A stretch of DNA of 64,000 nucleotides. It comes from Gilliamella sp. App6-5 (GTDB lineage Bacteria; Pseudomonadota; Gammaproteobacteria; Enterobacterales; Orbaceae). Positions within the stretch are counted from its first letter, which is position 1. Every line of letters starts with the position of its first letter. The stretch lies in the NCBI RefSeq assembly GCF_001690525.1, contig NZ_LZGT01000004.1:84327-148326 (forward strand). The letters run 5' to 3'. The notes beneath the pieces are model-generated. The model was not told the origin of the DNA and made no database searches. It was given only the letters and a program-made list of their open reading frames with translations. A program made the position numbers and the translations under genes. Shown piece by piece: positions 9,929 through 19,773 of this stretch.

Positions 9929-10039
9929 TTATTTGTTATTAGACTCTTTTTCGCTACAGTCTCGCTCAACCCATAAGCCAATTATAGCTGATAGCATACA
10001 TGCTGCAATAAGTCCTATAAACCATAAAACGTAATACAT
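9929..10039 (-). CDS. cydX: Cytochrome bd-I oxidase small subunit CydX
   Basis: CydX is a single-helix subunit that stabilises the haems of cytochrome bd oxidase. The frame encodes 36 residues, beginning MYYVLWFIGLIAAC and ending SEKESNNK. A membrane helix spans about residues 3-24, followed by WVERD. Length, the aromatic start and the helix-then-acidic layout match E. coli CydX (37 aa). It starts 9 bases after cydB ends and is followed by the operon terminator. A ybgE homologue, present after cydX in E. coli, is not found here. Confidence 0.85.
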   Translation of the reverse strand: MYYVLWFIGLIAACMLSAIIGLWVERDCSEKESNNK

Positions 10040-10048
10040 AGTAGTTCC

Positions 10049-11185
10049 TTAATAAAGAGAATGTTTATTATTTTCGATATGATTTTTATCCAGTCTTCCA
10101 AACATTTTAATATATGACCAAATGGTATAAAAAAGAACAATAGGCAAAAATATAAGAACAACAATAAACATAATATTAAGAGTTAATTGACTTGATGATG
10201 CATCCCATATTGTCAAACTTGCATTTGGCATAATGCTTGAAGGCATAATGAATGGGAAAGTTGCAATACCATAGGTAAATAAAACACAAGCAATGGTTAA
10301 TGCAGATGAAACAAACACTAATGCATTTTTATTTAGACTAGAAAAAAGAATGGTTAATAGTGGTAACACCACGCCTAAAGCAGGCACTATCCATAAAATA
10401 GGATAATTCATATAGTTAGCTAACCACGATGCATCAGTAGATACTGTTTTAGTCAATGGGTTAGATGCGGCATTATAATCAATGATACTAGTAACCTCAT
10501 AACCATGAATACCAAATGCCACCCAAACACCTGCTAACGCAAATGCAATTAGCATAACTAAACTAGCGATTTGTGTAGCTTTTCTGGCTCTTAAATAGAG
10601 CTCACCCGACGTTTTCATTTGTAACCATGCTCCACCATGAGCAACAAATAACATTAAACTCACAACACCAGTCAATAGTGCAAAAGGATTAAGCAAACCG
10701 AAGAAGTTACCATCATAAAACACCCGATAAGAGTTATCAAACCTAAATGGAACACCTTCTAATAAATTGCCAAAAGCAACCCCAAAAACGAGGGCAGGTA
10801 CAAAGCTACCTGCAAAAATGCCACCATCCCATAAATTACGCCATTTTGAGTTTTCTAGTTTACTACGATAATCAAAACCGATTGGTCTAAAAAATAGCGC
10901 GCAAAGCACTAAAATCATCGCAATATAAAAGCCAGAAAATGATGCAGCATAGGCCATAGGCCAGGCGGCAAATATTCCCGCCCCAGCAGTAATTAACCAA
11001 ACTTGGTTGCCATCCCAATGAGGAGCAATTGCATTAATCATAATACGACGTTCCGTATCTGTTTTACCGATAAAAGGTAATAAAATACCCACGCCCATAT
11101 CAAAACCATCTGTGACAACAAAACCGATTAAAACAACACTAATCAGCACCCACCAGATGACGCGTACAATTTCGTAATCAATCAT
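10049..11185 (-). CDS. cydB: Cytochrome bd-I ubiquinol oxidase subunit II
   Basis: CydB is the second integral subunit of the high-affinity quinol oxidase that reduces O2 to water at low oxygen. The 378 residues match E. coli CydB (379). The N-terminus MIDYEIVRVIWWVLISVV and the loop GFDMGVGILLPFIGKTDTERR are diagnostic, followed by GNQVWLITAGAGIFAAWP. Eight to nine membrane helices are visible. It lies 19 bases after cydA and 9 before cydX. Confidence 0.98.
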   Translation of the reverse strand: MIDYEIVRVIWWVLISVVLIGFVVTDGFDMGVGILLPFIGKTDTERRIMINAIAPHWDGNQVWLITAGAGIFAAWPMAYAASFSGFYIAMILVLCALFFRPIGFDYRSKLENSKWRNLWDGGIFAGSFVPALVFGVAFGNLLEGVPFRFDNSYRVFYDGNFFGLLNPFALLTGVVSLMLFVAHGGAWLQMKTSGELYLRARKATQIASLVMLIAFALAGVWVAFGIHGYEVTSIIDYNAASNPLTKTVSTDASWLANYMNYPILWIVPALGVVLPLLTILFSSLNKNALVFVSSALTIACVLFTYGIATFPFIMPSSIMPNASLTIWDASSSQLTLNIMFIVVLIFLPIVLFYTIWSYIKMFGRLDKNHIENNKHSLY

Positions 11186-11204
11186 TGTGTATACTCCCTA
11201 TGCC

Positions 11205-12776
11205 CTATTTTGTTATCGGTTGTGTTTTTTCATAATGATAGTTGCCCGTCCCTAACGAACTTGGTCCTAAGCGAGCAAACTTAAACATTAAGAATAATTC
11301 AGCAACTAAAAACAATGTATAAAGCCCACAAATAAGTACCATAGTGAATAACACTTCACCCGCTGTTAATGATGAATTTGCCACTCCAGTCGGTAAAATA
11401 TCTTGAATCGCCCAAGGTTGACGTCCATATTCTGCAACAAACCAACCAGATTCACAGGCTAACCATGGGAACGGTAAAAATAGGACTAATAAACGATGTA
11501 ACCAACGTTTTTCACCAATTTTATTTTTATAAGTTACCCATAATGCAAACCCAGTACCAAGAATCATTAGCAGACCTAAACCAACCATGACTCTAAATGC
11601 CCAAAATAGTGGCCATACTGTAGGAATTGAGTCCTCTGTCGCGGCTTTAATATGTTCTTCAGTCGCTTGAGGAATAGTTAGATTATCACGATCAGTAAAG
11701 CGTTTAACCAGATAACCATAGCCTAAATCAGCTTTATTATCCTCAAATGCTTTAAGGACGTCAGGATCGTGATTACCTTGTTGGATTTTTTCTAAATTTG
11801 TATAAGCTAAAATACCTTTACGAATTCTCGTTTCGTTATTCGCTAATATGTCTTTTAAACCTATTACTTGCGTGTCAAATGAACGCGTGGCCATTATGCC
11901 CATTGCATAAGGAATTTCTATTGCAAATAAATTTTCTTTATTTTTTTGTGATGGAAACGCAATAGCATTGAACGATGCAGGTGCTGGTTGAGTTTCCCAT
12001 TCAGCTTCAATAGCAGCAAGTTTAGCCGGTTGAACAGTTGTCAGTTCATGCCCCGCTTCATCACCCATAATAGCAACTACAATTGACATGATAAGACCAA
12101 AAGGAGCAGCCACAGCAAAAGAACGTTTTGCAAATCCAATATCCCGTTTTTTTAGTAAATAATAAGAACTAATGCTCAATATAAAGATAGCACCGGTCAA
12201 ATAACCCGCAGCAACGGTATGAACAAATTTATATTGGGCAACGGTGTTAGTAATCAGCTCAAAAAAGTTCGCCATTTCCATGCGTGAGTTAATTGGATTA
12301 AATTCAGATCCCACAGGAAATTGCATCCAACCATTAGCAACTAAGATCCAAAGTGCTGAAAGATTAGAACCGAATGCCACACACCATGTCACCATTAAGT
12401 GTTTACCACGGCTTAATCTATCCCAACCAAAAAAGAATAAGCCTACCATAGTTGATTCTAAGAAAAATGCCATTAAACCTTCAATGGCTAATGGCGCACC
12501 AAAAATATCACCCACATAATGTGAATAATAAGACCAGTTAGTACCAAATTGAAATTCCATGGTCAAGCCAGTTGCTACCCCAACAGCGAAGTTGATAGCA
12601 AACAGCTTACCCCAGAATTTTGTCATATCTTTCCAGACTTGCTTACCACTAACAACGTATACCGTTTCCATAATTGCTAGCATAAACGCTAAACCCAGCG
12701 TTAATGGTACAAAAATAAAATGATACATTGCAGTGAGTGCAAACTGGAGTCGTGAAAGTTCTACTATATCTAACAT
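11205..12776 (-). CDS. cydA: Cytochrome bd-I ubiquinol oxidase subunit I
   Basis: CydA carries the three haems (b558, b595, d) and the quinol site of cytochrome bd. The 523 residues match the E. coli long-Q-loop type (522). His19 in the N-terminal helix ([14 protein letters not shown]) corresponds to the haem b595 ligand, and the [17 protein letters not shown] motif is present. [24 protein letters not shown] is another family signature. It is first in cydABX. A consensus FNR site lies about 82 bases upstream, which fits oxygen control. Confidence 0.98.
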   Translation of the reverse strand: MLDIVELSRLQFALTAMYHFIFVPLTLGLAFMLAIMETVYVVSGKQVWKDMTKFWGKLFAINFAVGVATGLTMEFQFGTNWSYYSHYVGDIFGAPLAIEGLMAFFLESTMVGLFFFGWDRLSRGKHLMVTWCVAFGSNLSALWILVANGWMQFPVGSEFNPINSRMEMANFFELITNTVAQYKFVHTVAAGYLTGAIFILSISSYYLLKKRDIGFAKRSFAVAAPFGLIMSIVVAIMGDEAGHELTTVQPAKLAAIEAEWETQPAPASFNAIAFPSQKNKENLFAIEIPYAMGIMATRSFDTQVIGLKDILANNETRIRKGILAYTNLEKIQQGNHDPDVLKAFEDNKADLGYGYLVKRFTDRDNLTIPQATEEHIKAATEDSIPTVWPLFWAFRVMVGLGLLMILGTGFALWVTYKNKIGEKRWLHRLLVLFLPFPWLACESGWFVAEYGRQPWAIQDILPTGVANSSLTAGEVLFTMVLICGLYTLFLVAELFLMFKFARLGPSSLGTGNYHYEKTQPITK

Positions 12777-12857
12777 AAACGCTCCCTAAATCTTAAATGC
12801 TCACAAATTTTTTACGTTATTGACGAACATTATACACAGATAATTACAGAATAATAA

Positions 12858-12871
12858 TTGATATACATCAA
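12858..12871. promoter_or_regulatory. FNR binding site upstream of cydA
   Basis: TTGATATACATCAA matches the FNR consensus TTGAT-N4-ATCAA at every defined base. It lies between the sucD stop codon, 6 bases away, and cydA, 82 bases upstream of the cydA ATG. In E. coli FNR represses cydAB under full anoxia while ArcA activates it in microaerobiosis. FNR control here is inferred. Confidence 0.7.
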
Positions 12872-12876
12872 AAAAA

Positions 12877-13749
12877 CTATATCGTAATTTGTTTTTTTAC
12901 AGCATCGCCGATATCAGTAAGGCTTGTTACAACCGTAATACCTGCCGATTGCAATGCTTTAGATTTTTCCGCCGCGGTGCCTTTATTACCCGAAATAATG
13001 GCTCCTGCATGCCCCATGCGTTTACCCGATGGGGCAGAAATACCCGCAATATAAGCAATCACAGGTTTAGTTACGTGCTTTTTAACATATTCAGCGGCTT
13101 CTTCTTCGGCACTCCCTCCAATTTCGCCGATCATCACAATAACTTCAGTTTTAGGATCTTGTTCAAGTAACGCTAAAATAGAAATAAAATCGCTACCTGG
13201 AATAGGATCACCGCCGATGCCCACACACACAGATTGCCCTAAACCAATATCGGTTGTTTGTTTAACCGCTTCATAAGTTAAGGTACCAGAACGAGAAACA
13301 ATTCCCACCTTTCCTGCACGATGGATATGACCTGGCATAATACCTATTTTACATTCATCAGGAACAATAATCCCCGGACAGTTCGGTCCAATCATCACAA
13401 CATCATTTAACTGTAATTTTTCTTTAACAACAAGCATATCTAAAGTTGGAATACCTTCAGTAATACAGACAATAAGTTTAATACCTGCATCAATTGCCTC
13501 TAAAATCGAATCTTTACCAAATGCTGCTGGCACATAAATGACACTTGCTGTTGCTCCAGTTGCTGCGACCGCTTCCTTAACGGTGTTAAAAACAGGCAAA
13601 CCTAAGTGAATTGTACCACCTTTGCCTGGCGTCACGCCACCAACTAACTTGGTACCATAAGCAAGTGCTTGCTGTGAATGGAAAGATCCTTGACTACCAG
13701 TGAATCCTTGGCAGATAACTTTGGTTTCTTTATTAACTAAAATTGACAT
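12877..13749 (-). CDS. sucD: Succinyl-CoA synthetase subunit alpha
   Basis: SucD binds CoA and carries the phosphohistidine of succinyl-CoA synthetase, which interconverts succinyl-CoA plus ADP/Pi and succinate plus ATP. The 290 residues match E. coli SucD (289). The N-terminal CoA-binding region is [21 protein letters not shown]. The phospho-His lies in [20 protein letters not shown] near residue 246. It follows sucC by 27 bases. No other TCA gene is next to the pair; cydA lies downstream as in E. coli. Confidence 0.98.
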   Translation of the reverse strand: MSILVNKETKVICQGFTGSQGSFHSQQALAYGTKLVGGVTPGKGGTIHLGLPVFNTVKEAVAATGATASVIYVPAAFGKDSILEAIDAGIKLIVCITEGIPTLDMLVVKEKLQLNDVVMIGPNCPGIIVPDECKIGIMPGHIHRAGKVGIVSRSGTLTYEAVKQTTDIGLGQSVCVGIGGDPIPGSDFISILALLEQDPKTEVIVMIGEIGGSAEEEAAEYVKKHVTKPVIAYIAGISAPSGKRMGHAGAIISGNKGTAAEKSKALQSAGITVVTSLTDIGDAVKKQITI

Positions 13750-13776
13750 AATAACTATTCTCCACGCACCCTATTA

Positions 13777-14934
13777 TTAGGCAACAGCGACAATTTTTTG
13801 GGCCGCATCGGTTAAACTTTCTGCAGTAATAACATTTAATTTACTTTTCGCTAAAATTTCTCGAGCAAGCGGAGCATTATTACCTTCAAGACGAACAACA
13901 ACGGGAACAGTCAGGCCTATTTCTTTAATTGCACTAATAACGCCATCGGCAATTAAATCACAACGAACAATACCACCAAAAATATTAACCAAAATCGCTT
14001 TCACATTTGTATCAGATAATATTAACTTAAATGCTTCAGCAACGCGTTCTTTCGTTGTACCTCCACCGACATCCAAAAAGTTGGCTGGTTCACCACCATA
14101 TAGTTTAATAATATCCATAGTTGCCATCGCAAGACCTGCGCCATTAACCATACAGCCAATATTGCCATTTAATGATACATAGCTAATACCTTGTTTTGCA
14201 GCAATTGACTCACGCTCATCCTCTTGAGTTGTATCTCTTAAAATCGTTAAGTTAGGATGCCTAAAAAGCGCGTTATCATCTAAAACAACTTTTGCATCTA
14301 AACAAATGAGTTCTTCTGAATCAGTAATCACTAACGGATTGATTTCAGCTAGTGACACATCATTTTCTAAAAAGAGTTTTGCAAAATTAACAAATAATTT
14401 TGTAAACTGATTAACTAATTTTCCTGTTAACCCCAATTTAAACGCCAGTTCACGACCTTGATAAGCACAAGGACCGGTTAAAGGATCAAGTGAAGTTTTA
14501 TAAATTAAGTGTGGTGATTTTTCGGCAACGCTTTCTATATCAACGCCACCCTCTGTCGATGCCATAATCACAATACGCTTCGAACTGCGATCGACCACCG
14601 CCCCTAAATACAGTTCTTTCTGAATATTAGACGCCTTTTCAATTAAAATCTTATTAACTGGCTGACCTTTATCGGTGGTTTGATAAGTAACAAGGTATTG
14701 CCCCAACCAATTTTCAGCAAATTGCTTTATTTCATCATAATTTTGAGTACATATAACGCCACCGGCTTTACCTCTTCCGCCTGCATGAACTTGACATTTA
14801 GCAACCCAAGATCCTGAAGGTAATTGAGCTAATATATCTTGTATTTCACCAATTGAGCTACAAACGTACCCTTCTGGTACGGGTAAATTATATTGCTTAA
14901 AAAGATATTTAGATTGATATTCATGCAAATTCAT
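13777..14934 (-). CDS. sucC: Succinyl-CoA synthetase subunit beta
   Basis: SucC is the ATP-grasp subunit of succinyl-CoA synthetase. The 385 residues are close to E. coli SucC (388). It starts [20 protein letters not shown] and has the ATP-grasp segments [15 protein letters not shown] (about 46-60) and EINPLVIT (about 197-204). The succinate-binding loop region is [29 protein letters not shown]. It is divergent from fldA, with 188 bases between, so sucA and sucB are not adjacent. Confidence 0.98.
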   Translation of the reverse strand: MNLHEYQSKYLFKQYNLPVPEGYVCSSIGEIQDILAQLPSGSWVAKCQVHAGGRGKAGGVICTQNYDEIKQFAENWLGQYLVTYQTTDKGQPVNKILIEKASNIQKELYLGAVVDRSSKRIVIMASTEGGVDIESVAEKSPHLIYKTSLDPLTGPCAYQGRELAFKLGLTGKLVNQFTKLFVNFAKLFLENDVSLAEINPLVITDSEELICLDAKVVLDDNALFRHPNLTILRDTTQEDERESIAAKQGISYVSLNGNIGCMVNGAGLAMATMDIIKLYGGEPANFLDVGGGTTKERVAEAFKLILSDTNVKAILVNIFGGIVRCDLIADGVISAIKEIGLTVPVVVRLEGNNAPLAREILAKSKLNVITAESLTDAAQKIVAVA

Positions 14935-15122
14935 AAAGAAATTCCATAGCCAATGTTAATATGAAAACAGGTATTAATTCTAATGCAAGATGGATAAATT
15001 GTATAGCAAATAATAACTTATGTTCTGTGCAATTTAGAATGATTGCTGATAATAAATGACAATGATATACTCCTAAAATATTTAATAAAATATTTAATAT
15101 GGTAAATAATAAAGGTACAAAT

Positions 15123-15635
15123 ATGAAACAAGTTGGTATTTTTTTTGGTAGTGACACAGGTAATACAGAAAATGTAGCAAAGCAAATCCAACTCATTTTG
15201 GGTAGTGACAAAGCTGACCTTTTCGACATTGCAAAAGCCTCTAGAGAGAACATTGAACAATACAATTACCTATTTTTTGGCATTCCAACTTGGTACTATG
15301 GTGAGTCTCAAGCAGACTGGGACGACTTTTTCCCCAATTTAGAAAAAATAGATTTTAGTGGTAAAACCGTGGCGATTTTTGGTTGTGGCGATCAAGAAGA
15401 CTATGCCGAATATTTTTGTGATGCCATGGGAACACTTCGCGATATTATTGAGCCTAAAGGTGCCAAAATTGTTGGGCATTGGTCAATCGAAGGTTATAGT
15501 TTTGAAGCGTCAAAAAGTTTAGTTGATGATGCACATTTCGTTGGTTTAGCAATTGACGAAGATCGTCAACCCGAATTAACTGAAGAAAGAATCAACAATT
15601 GGGTGAACCAAGTTAAAACCGAAATGAAAATTTAA
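15123..15635 (+). CDS. fldA: Flavodoxin FldA
   Basis: FldA is an FMN electron carrier that supplies radical-SAM enzymes and other reductive reactions. From the chosen ATG the protein has 170 residues and begins MKQVGIFFGSDTGNTENVAKQ. The phosphate loop is SDTGNTEN (about 10-17) and the FMN-stacking segments are IPTWYYGE and FGCGDQEDYAEYF. An ATG 24 bases upstream is in frame, but AAAGG lies at the right distance only for 15123, and E. coli FldA starts at the equivalent point. fur follows 77 bases later, the same order as in E. coli. Confidence 0.97.
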   Translation: MKQVGIFFGSDTGNTENVAKQIQLILGSDKADLFDIAKASRENIEQYNYLFFGIPTWYYGESQADWDDFFPNLEKIDFSGKTVAIFGCGDQEDYAEYFCDAMGTLRDIIEPKGAKIVGHWSIEGYSFEASKSLVDDAHFVGLAIDEDRQPELTEERINNWVNQVKTEMKI

Positions 15636-15675
15636 TCTATTAAAATGATTTCTTTTATTTACCGTATATAGTTCC

Positions 15676-15681
15676 TATAAT
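15676..15681 (+). promoter_or_regulatory. Possible -10 box of fur
   Basis: TATAAT occurs 31 bases before the chosen fur start and is well placed for a sigma-70 promoter. No strong -35 is visible, so this rests on the -10 hexamer only. Confidence 0.3.
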
Positions 15682-15712
15682 AGGTAATTATTCATCACTA
15701 ATGGAAAGTAAT

Positions 15713-16165
15713 ATGACAAATCATGATAATAATGCAGCACTCAAAAGCGCTGGTTTAAAGGTTACACTACCTCGATTAAAGATTTTAGAGTTATTACGAG
15801 ATCCTTCATGTCAACATATTACAGTAGAAGATCTTTATAAAAAACTACTTGATATGGGTGAAGAAATCGGGCTTGCAACCGTTTATCGTGTTTTGAATCA
15901 ATTTGACGATGCAGGAATTGTTACTCGCCATAACTTTGAGGGTGGTAAAGCAGTTTTCGAACTAGCTACACAGCAACATCACGATCATTTAATTTGTTTA
16001 GATTGTGGCGAAGTATTTGAGTTTCGCGATGATATTATTAATGCGAGACAAAAAGAAATCGCCGAACAATATGGTGTAAAATTGACTTTTCACAGTTTAT
16101 ATCTTTATGGGCATTGTCAATCTGGCAACTGTAAAGCGCATCCTGAACTTCATCACAAAAAATAA
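15713..16165 (+). CDS. fur: Ferric uptake regulator Fur
   Basis: Fur is the Fe(II)-dependent global repressor of iron uptake genes. From the ATG at 15713 it has 150 residues and starts MTNHDNNAALKSAGLKVTLPR, aligning with E. coli MTDNNTALKKAGLKVTLPR. The DNA-binding winged helix contains IGLATVYRVLNQFDDAGIV. The metal sites are HHDHLICLDCG (first Cys pair) and GHCQSGNCKAH (second Cys pair). A GGAAAG ribosome site precedes this ATG, and an in-frame ATG four codons upstream is less likely. It follows fldA. Confidence 0.97.
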   Translation: MTNHDNNAALKSAGLKVTLPRLKILELLRDPSCQHITVEDLYKKLLDMGEEIGLATVYRVLNQFDDAGIVTRHNFEGGKAVFELATQQHHDHLICLDCGEVFEFRDDIINARQKEIAEQYGVKLTFHSLYLYGHCQSGNCKAHPELHHKK

Positions 16166-16183
16166 GCCTATTCCAATAGGCTT
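16164..16183. terminator. Terminator downstream of fur
   Basis: AAGCCTATT and AATAGGCTT form a 9 bp inverted repeat with a minimal loop, followed by TT. It overlaps the fur stop codon and separates fur from yciB. Confidence 0.7.
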
Positions 16184-16234
16184 TTGACTTATTTAAAATA
16201 TGACAACTTACCTTTTTGCTAGGTTAACAATCAA

Positions 16235-16780
16235 ATGAAACAGCTTTTAAACTTTATTCCTTTGGTGTTCTTTTTTGTTTTTCTAACCATGTATGATGTC
16301 TTTGTTGGCGTTCAAGCATTGATGATTACCGCAACAATATGCTTTCTTCTCATTCTTATTCTATATAGAAAAATAGATAAAGTAGAATTGATCTCTTATC
16401 TAATGATCATGGTTTTCGGTGGATTTACACTTTATTTGCGTGACCCGAATATAATCAAATGGAAAGTCACTATTATTAATTTTTTATTTGCCACAGCCTT
16501 ATTAATTAGCCAATACTTTTTCAAAAAAAACCTACTTCAAAAAATGCTAGGCAAAGAAATACAGCTTGATACTGCTATTTGGAATAAACTAAATTTATTA
16601 TGGATCTTCTTTTTTATATTATGTGGCGCCATTAGTTTAGGTGCAACCTATTACACAACTGACGATTTCTTTTGGATATTTAAAGTATTTATTTTACCTG
16701 GCGCATCGTTACTATTATCGTTAATATCAGGTATCTATATTTACAAAAATATGAATAAAGATGTAGATAATAAACAATAA
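16235..16780 (+). CDS. yciB: Inner membrane-spanning protein YciB (septation protein A family)
   Basis: YciB/IspZ is a small polytopic inner-membrane protein linked to envelope synthesis and septation; its biochemical role is unclear. The 181 residues match the family (E. coli 179). There are five hydrophobic segments and the family start MKQLLNFIPLVFFFVFL. The segment IIKWKVTIINFLFATALLIS near residue 70 and AIWNKLNLLWIFFFILCGAI near residue 113 are typical. It sits 25 bases before yciA, as in E. coli, suggesting a yciB-yciA-cls unit. Confidence 0.93.
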   Translation: MKQLLNFIPLVFFFVFLTMYDVFVGVQALMITATICFLLILILYRKIDKVELISYLMIMVFGGFTLYLRDPNIIKWKVTIINFLFATALLISQYFFKKNLLQKMLGKEIQLDTAIWNKLNLLWIFFFILCGAISLGATYYTTDDFFWIFKVFILPGASLLLSLISGIYIYKNMNKDVDNKQ

Positions 16781-16805
16781 GTTAGAACAAACGGAGTATT
16801 TTAGC

Positions 16806-17261
16806 ATGACACAAGATACAACCCCTAAAGGTCAATTAGTGCTTAGAACGCTTGCCATGCCGGCTGATACCAATCCTCACGGACACATTTTTGGTGGGTG
16901 GATCATGTCTCAAATGGATCTTGCTGGCGGTATTTTATCAAAAGAGATCGCGAGAAATCGAGTTGTAACAGTTAATGCTAGTAGCATTACATTTTACAAA
17001 CCAGCAATGGTAGGTGATGTTGTTTGTTGTTATGCACATTGCATCAAAACAGGAAAAACATCAATCACGATAGGTATTGAAGTTTGGGTTAAAAAAGTCA
17101 TTGATACATCTGACACTACACAACGTTTTTGCATAACAGATGCTGTATTCACTTATGTTTCAGTAGATAAACATAATAACCCAAAACCATTACCTGAGGT
17201 TTTTCAACATTATGATTGTACTAAAGATCCAATAGCTAAACTGAATCTAATTCATAGCTAA
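16806..17261 (+). CDS. yciA: Acyl-CoA thioester hydrolase YciA
   Basis: YciA is a hexameric hot-dog thioesterase with broad acyl-CoA specificity. It has 151 residues. The catalytic segment DTNPHGHIFGGWIMSQMDLAGG is at residues 21-42, with Asn23 and Asp38 as the expected active-site residues. The second strand NASSITFYKPAMVGDVV follows. An ACGGAG ribosome site lies just upstream of the ATG. It sits between yciB and cls, with only 6 bases before cls. Confidence 0.96.
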   Translation: MTQDTTPKGQLVLRTLAMPADTNPHGHIFGGWIMSQMDLAGGILSKEIARNRVVTVNASSITFYKPAMVGDVVCCYAHCIKTGKTSITIGIEVWVKKVIDTSDTTQRFCITDAVFTYVSVDKHNNPKPLPEVFQHYDCTKDPIAKLNLIHS

Positions 17262-17267
17262 GTAAAT

Positions 17268-18731
17268 ATGCAATTTACCTCATTTCATGCTTTAATCAGT
17301 ACTTTGATCTTCCTTGTTTATTGGCTGATTATTGTTTCAACAACATTACGAATTGTCTTCAAACGAAGACCAACGACTTATGTTATTGCATGGATGTTAG
17401 TCATTTATATCTTACCACTTGTTGGTGTGTTCCTTTATTTTACACTGGGTGAAGCTCACTTAGGGCAGCAACGCGCCAAACGAGCGCAAAAAATGCGTCC
17501 AACGATTTCCAAGTTTATTAACCGACTAAGTGACTTTCCAGATATCTTCACTAAAAACGTAAGCCAAGTCAGCAAGCCGATTTTCCAGCTTTGTAAACAC
17601 CAAACAGGGCTTGATGGAATTAATGGTAATCATATTGAGCTATTGAGTGAAACAAATGTCATTTTCGACCGCTTAATTGATGATATCAATCGAGCAACGT
17701 CCAATATTGAAATGGTATTTTATATCTGGAATGAAGGCGGTCGGGCTGATGATGTCGAGCAAGCACTCATTCAAGCAACTAAACGAGGCGTAACTTGTCG
17801 ATTAATGGTTGATTCTGCTGGTAGCCGACATTTTATTCAGTCCAACGCAAGTAAAAGAATGCGTGATGCTGGTATTACCATTATTGAAGCTTTACAAGTC
17901 AACTTGCTTCGCTTTATGTTTCGACGTCTGGACTTACGTCAACACCGCAAAGTAGCTATTATCGATAACTATATCACTTATACTGGCAGCATGAATATTG
18001 TCGATCCACGTTTTTTCAAACAAAATAAACATGTTGGAAAATGGGTTGATATCATGGTTAGAGTAAGTGGTCCAGTTACAACACTTATGGGCGCTATATA
18101 TGCCTGCGATTGGCAGCTAGAAACAGGCAAATATTTAGCCCTACCACAAATCACTGATTTTGCCGAACCACCAGAAGATAAAAAACACATTATGCAATTA
18201 ATCGCATCAGGTCCTGGCTATATGGAAAGCATGATACACCAAGTATTATTAACGGCAATTTATTCAGCGCAAGAACAAATTATTTTTACTACGCCTTATT
18301 TAGTACCGACTGATGATATTTTACATGCTGTATGCACCGCAGCTCAGCGAGGTGTTGAAGTCATCATCATTATTCCCAAAAATATTGATTCACTAATGGT
18401 GAAATGGGCAAGCCGGGCTTTCTTTTCTGAATTATTAAACGGTGGCGTCAAACTTTATCAATTCAACGATAACTTATTACATACCAAAAGTGTTTTAATC
18501 GATAATCAATTAAGCCTTGTTGGCACTGTTAATTTAGATATGCGCAGCTTATGGCTTAATTTTGAAATTACAACTGTAATTGATGATGCAGAATTTGCTC
18601 AGTCACTATCAATTCTCTTACAAAAATATTTATCTCATTCAGATAAAATAAGCACTGAAAAATGGAACCAACGCCCAATTTGGCAACGCATTGTTGAAAG
18701 ACTGTTCTACTGTTTTGCACCGTTGCTATGA
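17268..18731 (+). CDS. clsA: Cardiolipin synthase A
   Basis: This phospholipase D superfamily enzyme makes cardiolipin from two phosphatidylglycerols at the inner membrane. It has 487 residues (E. coli ClsA 486). Two N-terminal membrane helices (about 8-30 and 38-60) precede the catalytic region. Two HKD motifs are visible: QHRKVAIIDNYITYTGSMN, with His226, and LLHTKSVLIDNQLSLVGTVN, with His405. The C-terminus RLFYCFAPLL ends in Leu-Leu as in E. coli. It begins 6 bases after yciA. Confidence 0.97.
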   Translation: MQFTSFHALISTLIFLVYWLIIVSTTLRIVFKRRPTTYVIAWMLVIYILPLVGVFLYFTLGEAHLGQQRAKRAQKMRPTISKFINRLSDFPDIFTKNVSQVSKPIFQLCKHQTGLDGINGNHIELLSETNVIFDRLIDDINRATSNIEMVFYIWNEGGRADDVEQALIQATKRGVTCRLMVDSAGSRHFIQSNASKRMRDAGITIIEALQVNLLRFMFRRLDLRQHRKVAIIDNYITYTGSMNIVDPRFFKQNKHVGKWVDIMVRVSGPVTTLMGAIYACDWQLETGKYLALPQITDFAEPPEDKKHIMQLIASGPGYMESMIHQVLLTAIYSAQEQIIFTTPYLVPTDDILHAVCTAAQRGVEVIIIIPKNIDSLMVKWASRAFFSELLNGGVKLYQFNDNLLHTKSVLIDNQLSLVGTVNLDMRSLWLNFEITTVIDDAEFAQSLSILLQKYLSHSDKISTEKWNQRPIWQRIVERLFYCFAPLL

Positions 18732-18773
18732 TTTTTAGGGTAATTTTAAGATCGCAACTATTATTACTATTTG

Positions 18774-19604
18774 CTAATAACCACTTTGAGAAACATCGGG
18801 TAAAAACTGATTATCCACTAAACGATAAACTTCGCTCTCGATAGAACCATCAGCATTAAGTGTGATTTCTCGCCAACCTGGTGCATCATCACTTGATACT
18901 CGAAAATCATAACATTCAGGTTTAAATTGAAAACACGTTGAAGGAGTTGAAAACGCATGACAATGATGCCAAACATAATCTTGTTTTTGATGAATGTGCC
19001 CCCAACCTATTCCCTTTACATTAGCATTTTTTTGAATAATTTGCTCGAATTGATCACTATTTTTTAAAATATGGTGATCTAACCAATGACATCCAGAATT
19101 AATTGGATGATGGTGTAAAAAAACTAATGCATCTCGATCAAAATGCTCAGTTAAAGCATTTTGTAAAAATTCAAGTTCAGATTCTGGTAAAAATCCATAT
19201 GCTTGACCAATAACTTGGCTGTTTAATAAAACAACCAGCCAGTTATCCCCCAATAACACTATTTTATTATCAGCCAGCTGATAATTTGCAAACACATCTT
19301 GCATACTAGTATAGTTATCATGGTTGCCAGCTAACCACACACAAGGCGTATTAAACTTGTTTATTTGCTCGGCAAAACGGGCATAAGCTTTTTTAGAACC
19401 ATCTTGTACAAAGTCACCTGTTGCCACAATCAAATCAAACTGCTTATTATTACGTCCAATTTCATTGATAACTGCTAAAAAACTTGCATTGGAATTAATA
19501 CCAAGCAATGAATCATCTTCATCAGCAAAAAGATGGGTATCAGTTATATGCAATATTTTACCGTAATTTTTATTACGAATTGGAAGTTTTAACAATGACC
19601 TCAA
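18774..19604 (-). CDS. cpdA: 3',5'-cyclic AMP phosphodiesterase CpdA
   Basis: CpdA hydrolyses cAMP and so lowers CRP signalling. The 276 residues fit E. coli CpdA (275). All calcineurin-like motifs are present: HITDTHLF with Asp22 and His24, ATGDFVQDG, AGNHDNY, LHHHPINSGCHWLDHH, and GWGHIHQK. The start is a TTG at 19604 giving MRSLLKLPIRNKNYG, which aligns with E. coli MESLLTLPL; a GGAGTG ribosome site precedes it. It lies 170 bases downstream of nudF on the same strand. A CRP-like site in that gap suggests feedback control. Confidence 0.94.
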   Translation of the reverse strand: MRSLLKLPIRNKNYGKILHITDTHLFADEDDSLLGINSNASFLAVINEIGRNNKQFDLIVATGDFVQDGSKKAYARFAEQINKFNTPCVWLAGNHDNYTSMQDVFANYQLADNKIVLLGDNWLVVLLNSQVIGQAYGFLPESELEFLQNALTEHFDRDALVFLHHHPINSGCHWLDHHILKNSDQFEQIIQKNANVKGIGWGHIHQKQDYVWHHCHAFSTPSTCFQFKPECYDFRVSSDDAPGWREITLNADGSIESEVYRLVDNQFLPDVSQSGY

Positions 19605-19717
19605 AATTCACTCCAATTACTTATCAATCTATAATTATGGTTAATAGTGTCAGCAACAAAATAGGCATTGTGACAGGAAACATAATTTTTATTATAAATC
19701 TAAGTGTTATACAAAAG

Positions 19718-19733
19718 TGTAAAACAGATCACA
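19718..19733. promoter_or_regulatory. CRP-like site upstream of cpdA
   Basis: TGTAA-AACAGA-TCACA differs at one base from the CRP core TGTGA-N6-TCACA. It sits inside a larger inverted repeat, AAAAGTGT with ACACTTTT (19713-19738). It lies about 114 bases upstream of the cpdA start. Binding is inferred from sequence only; the repeat could instead be a terminator of nudF. Confidence 0.4.
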
Positions 19734-19773
19734 CTTTTATGAAAGAAATAATTAAATATGAATACTAAAAAAG

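Noticed and set aside
15099..15122. N-terminal extension of flavodoxin (eight extra codons)
   Set aside because: The ribosome site fits the ATG at 15123 and the family starts there.
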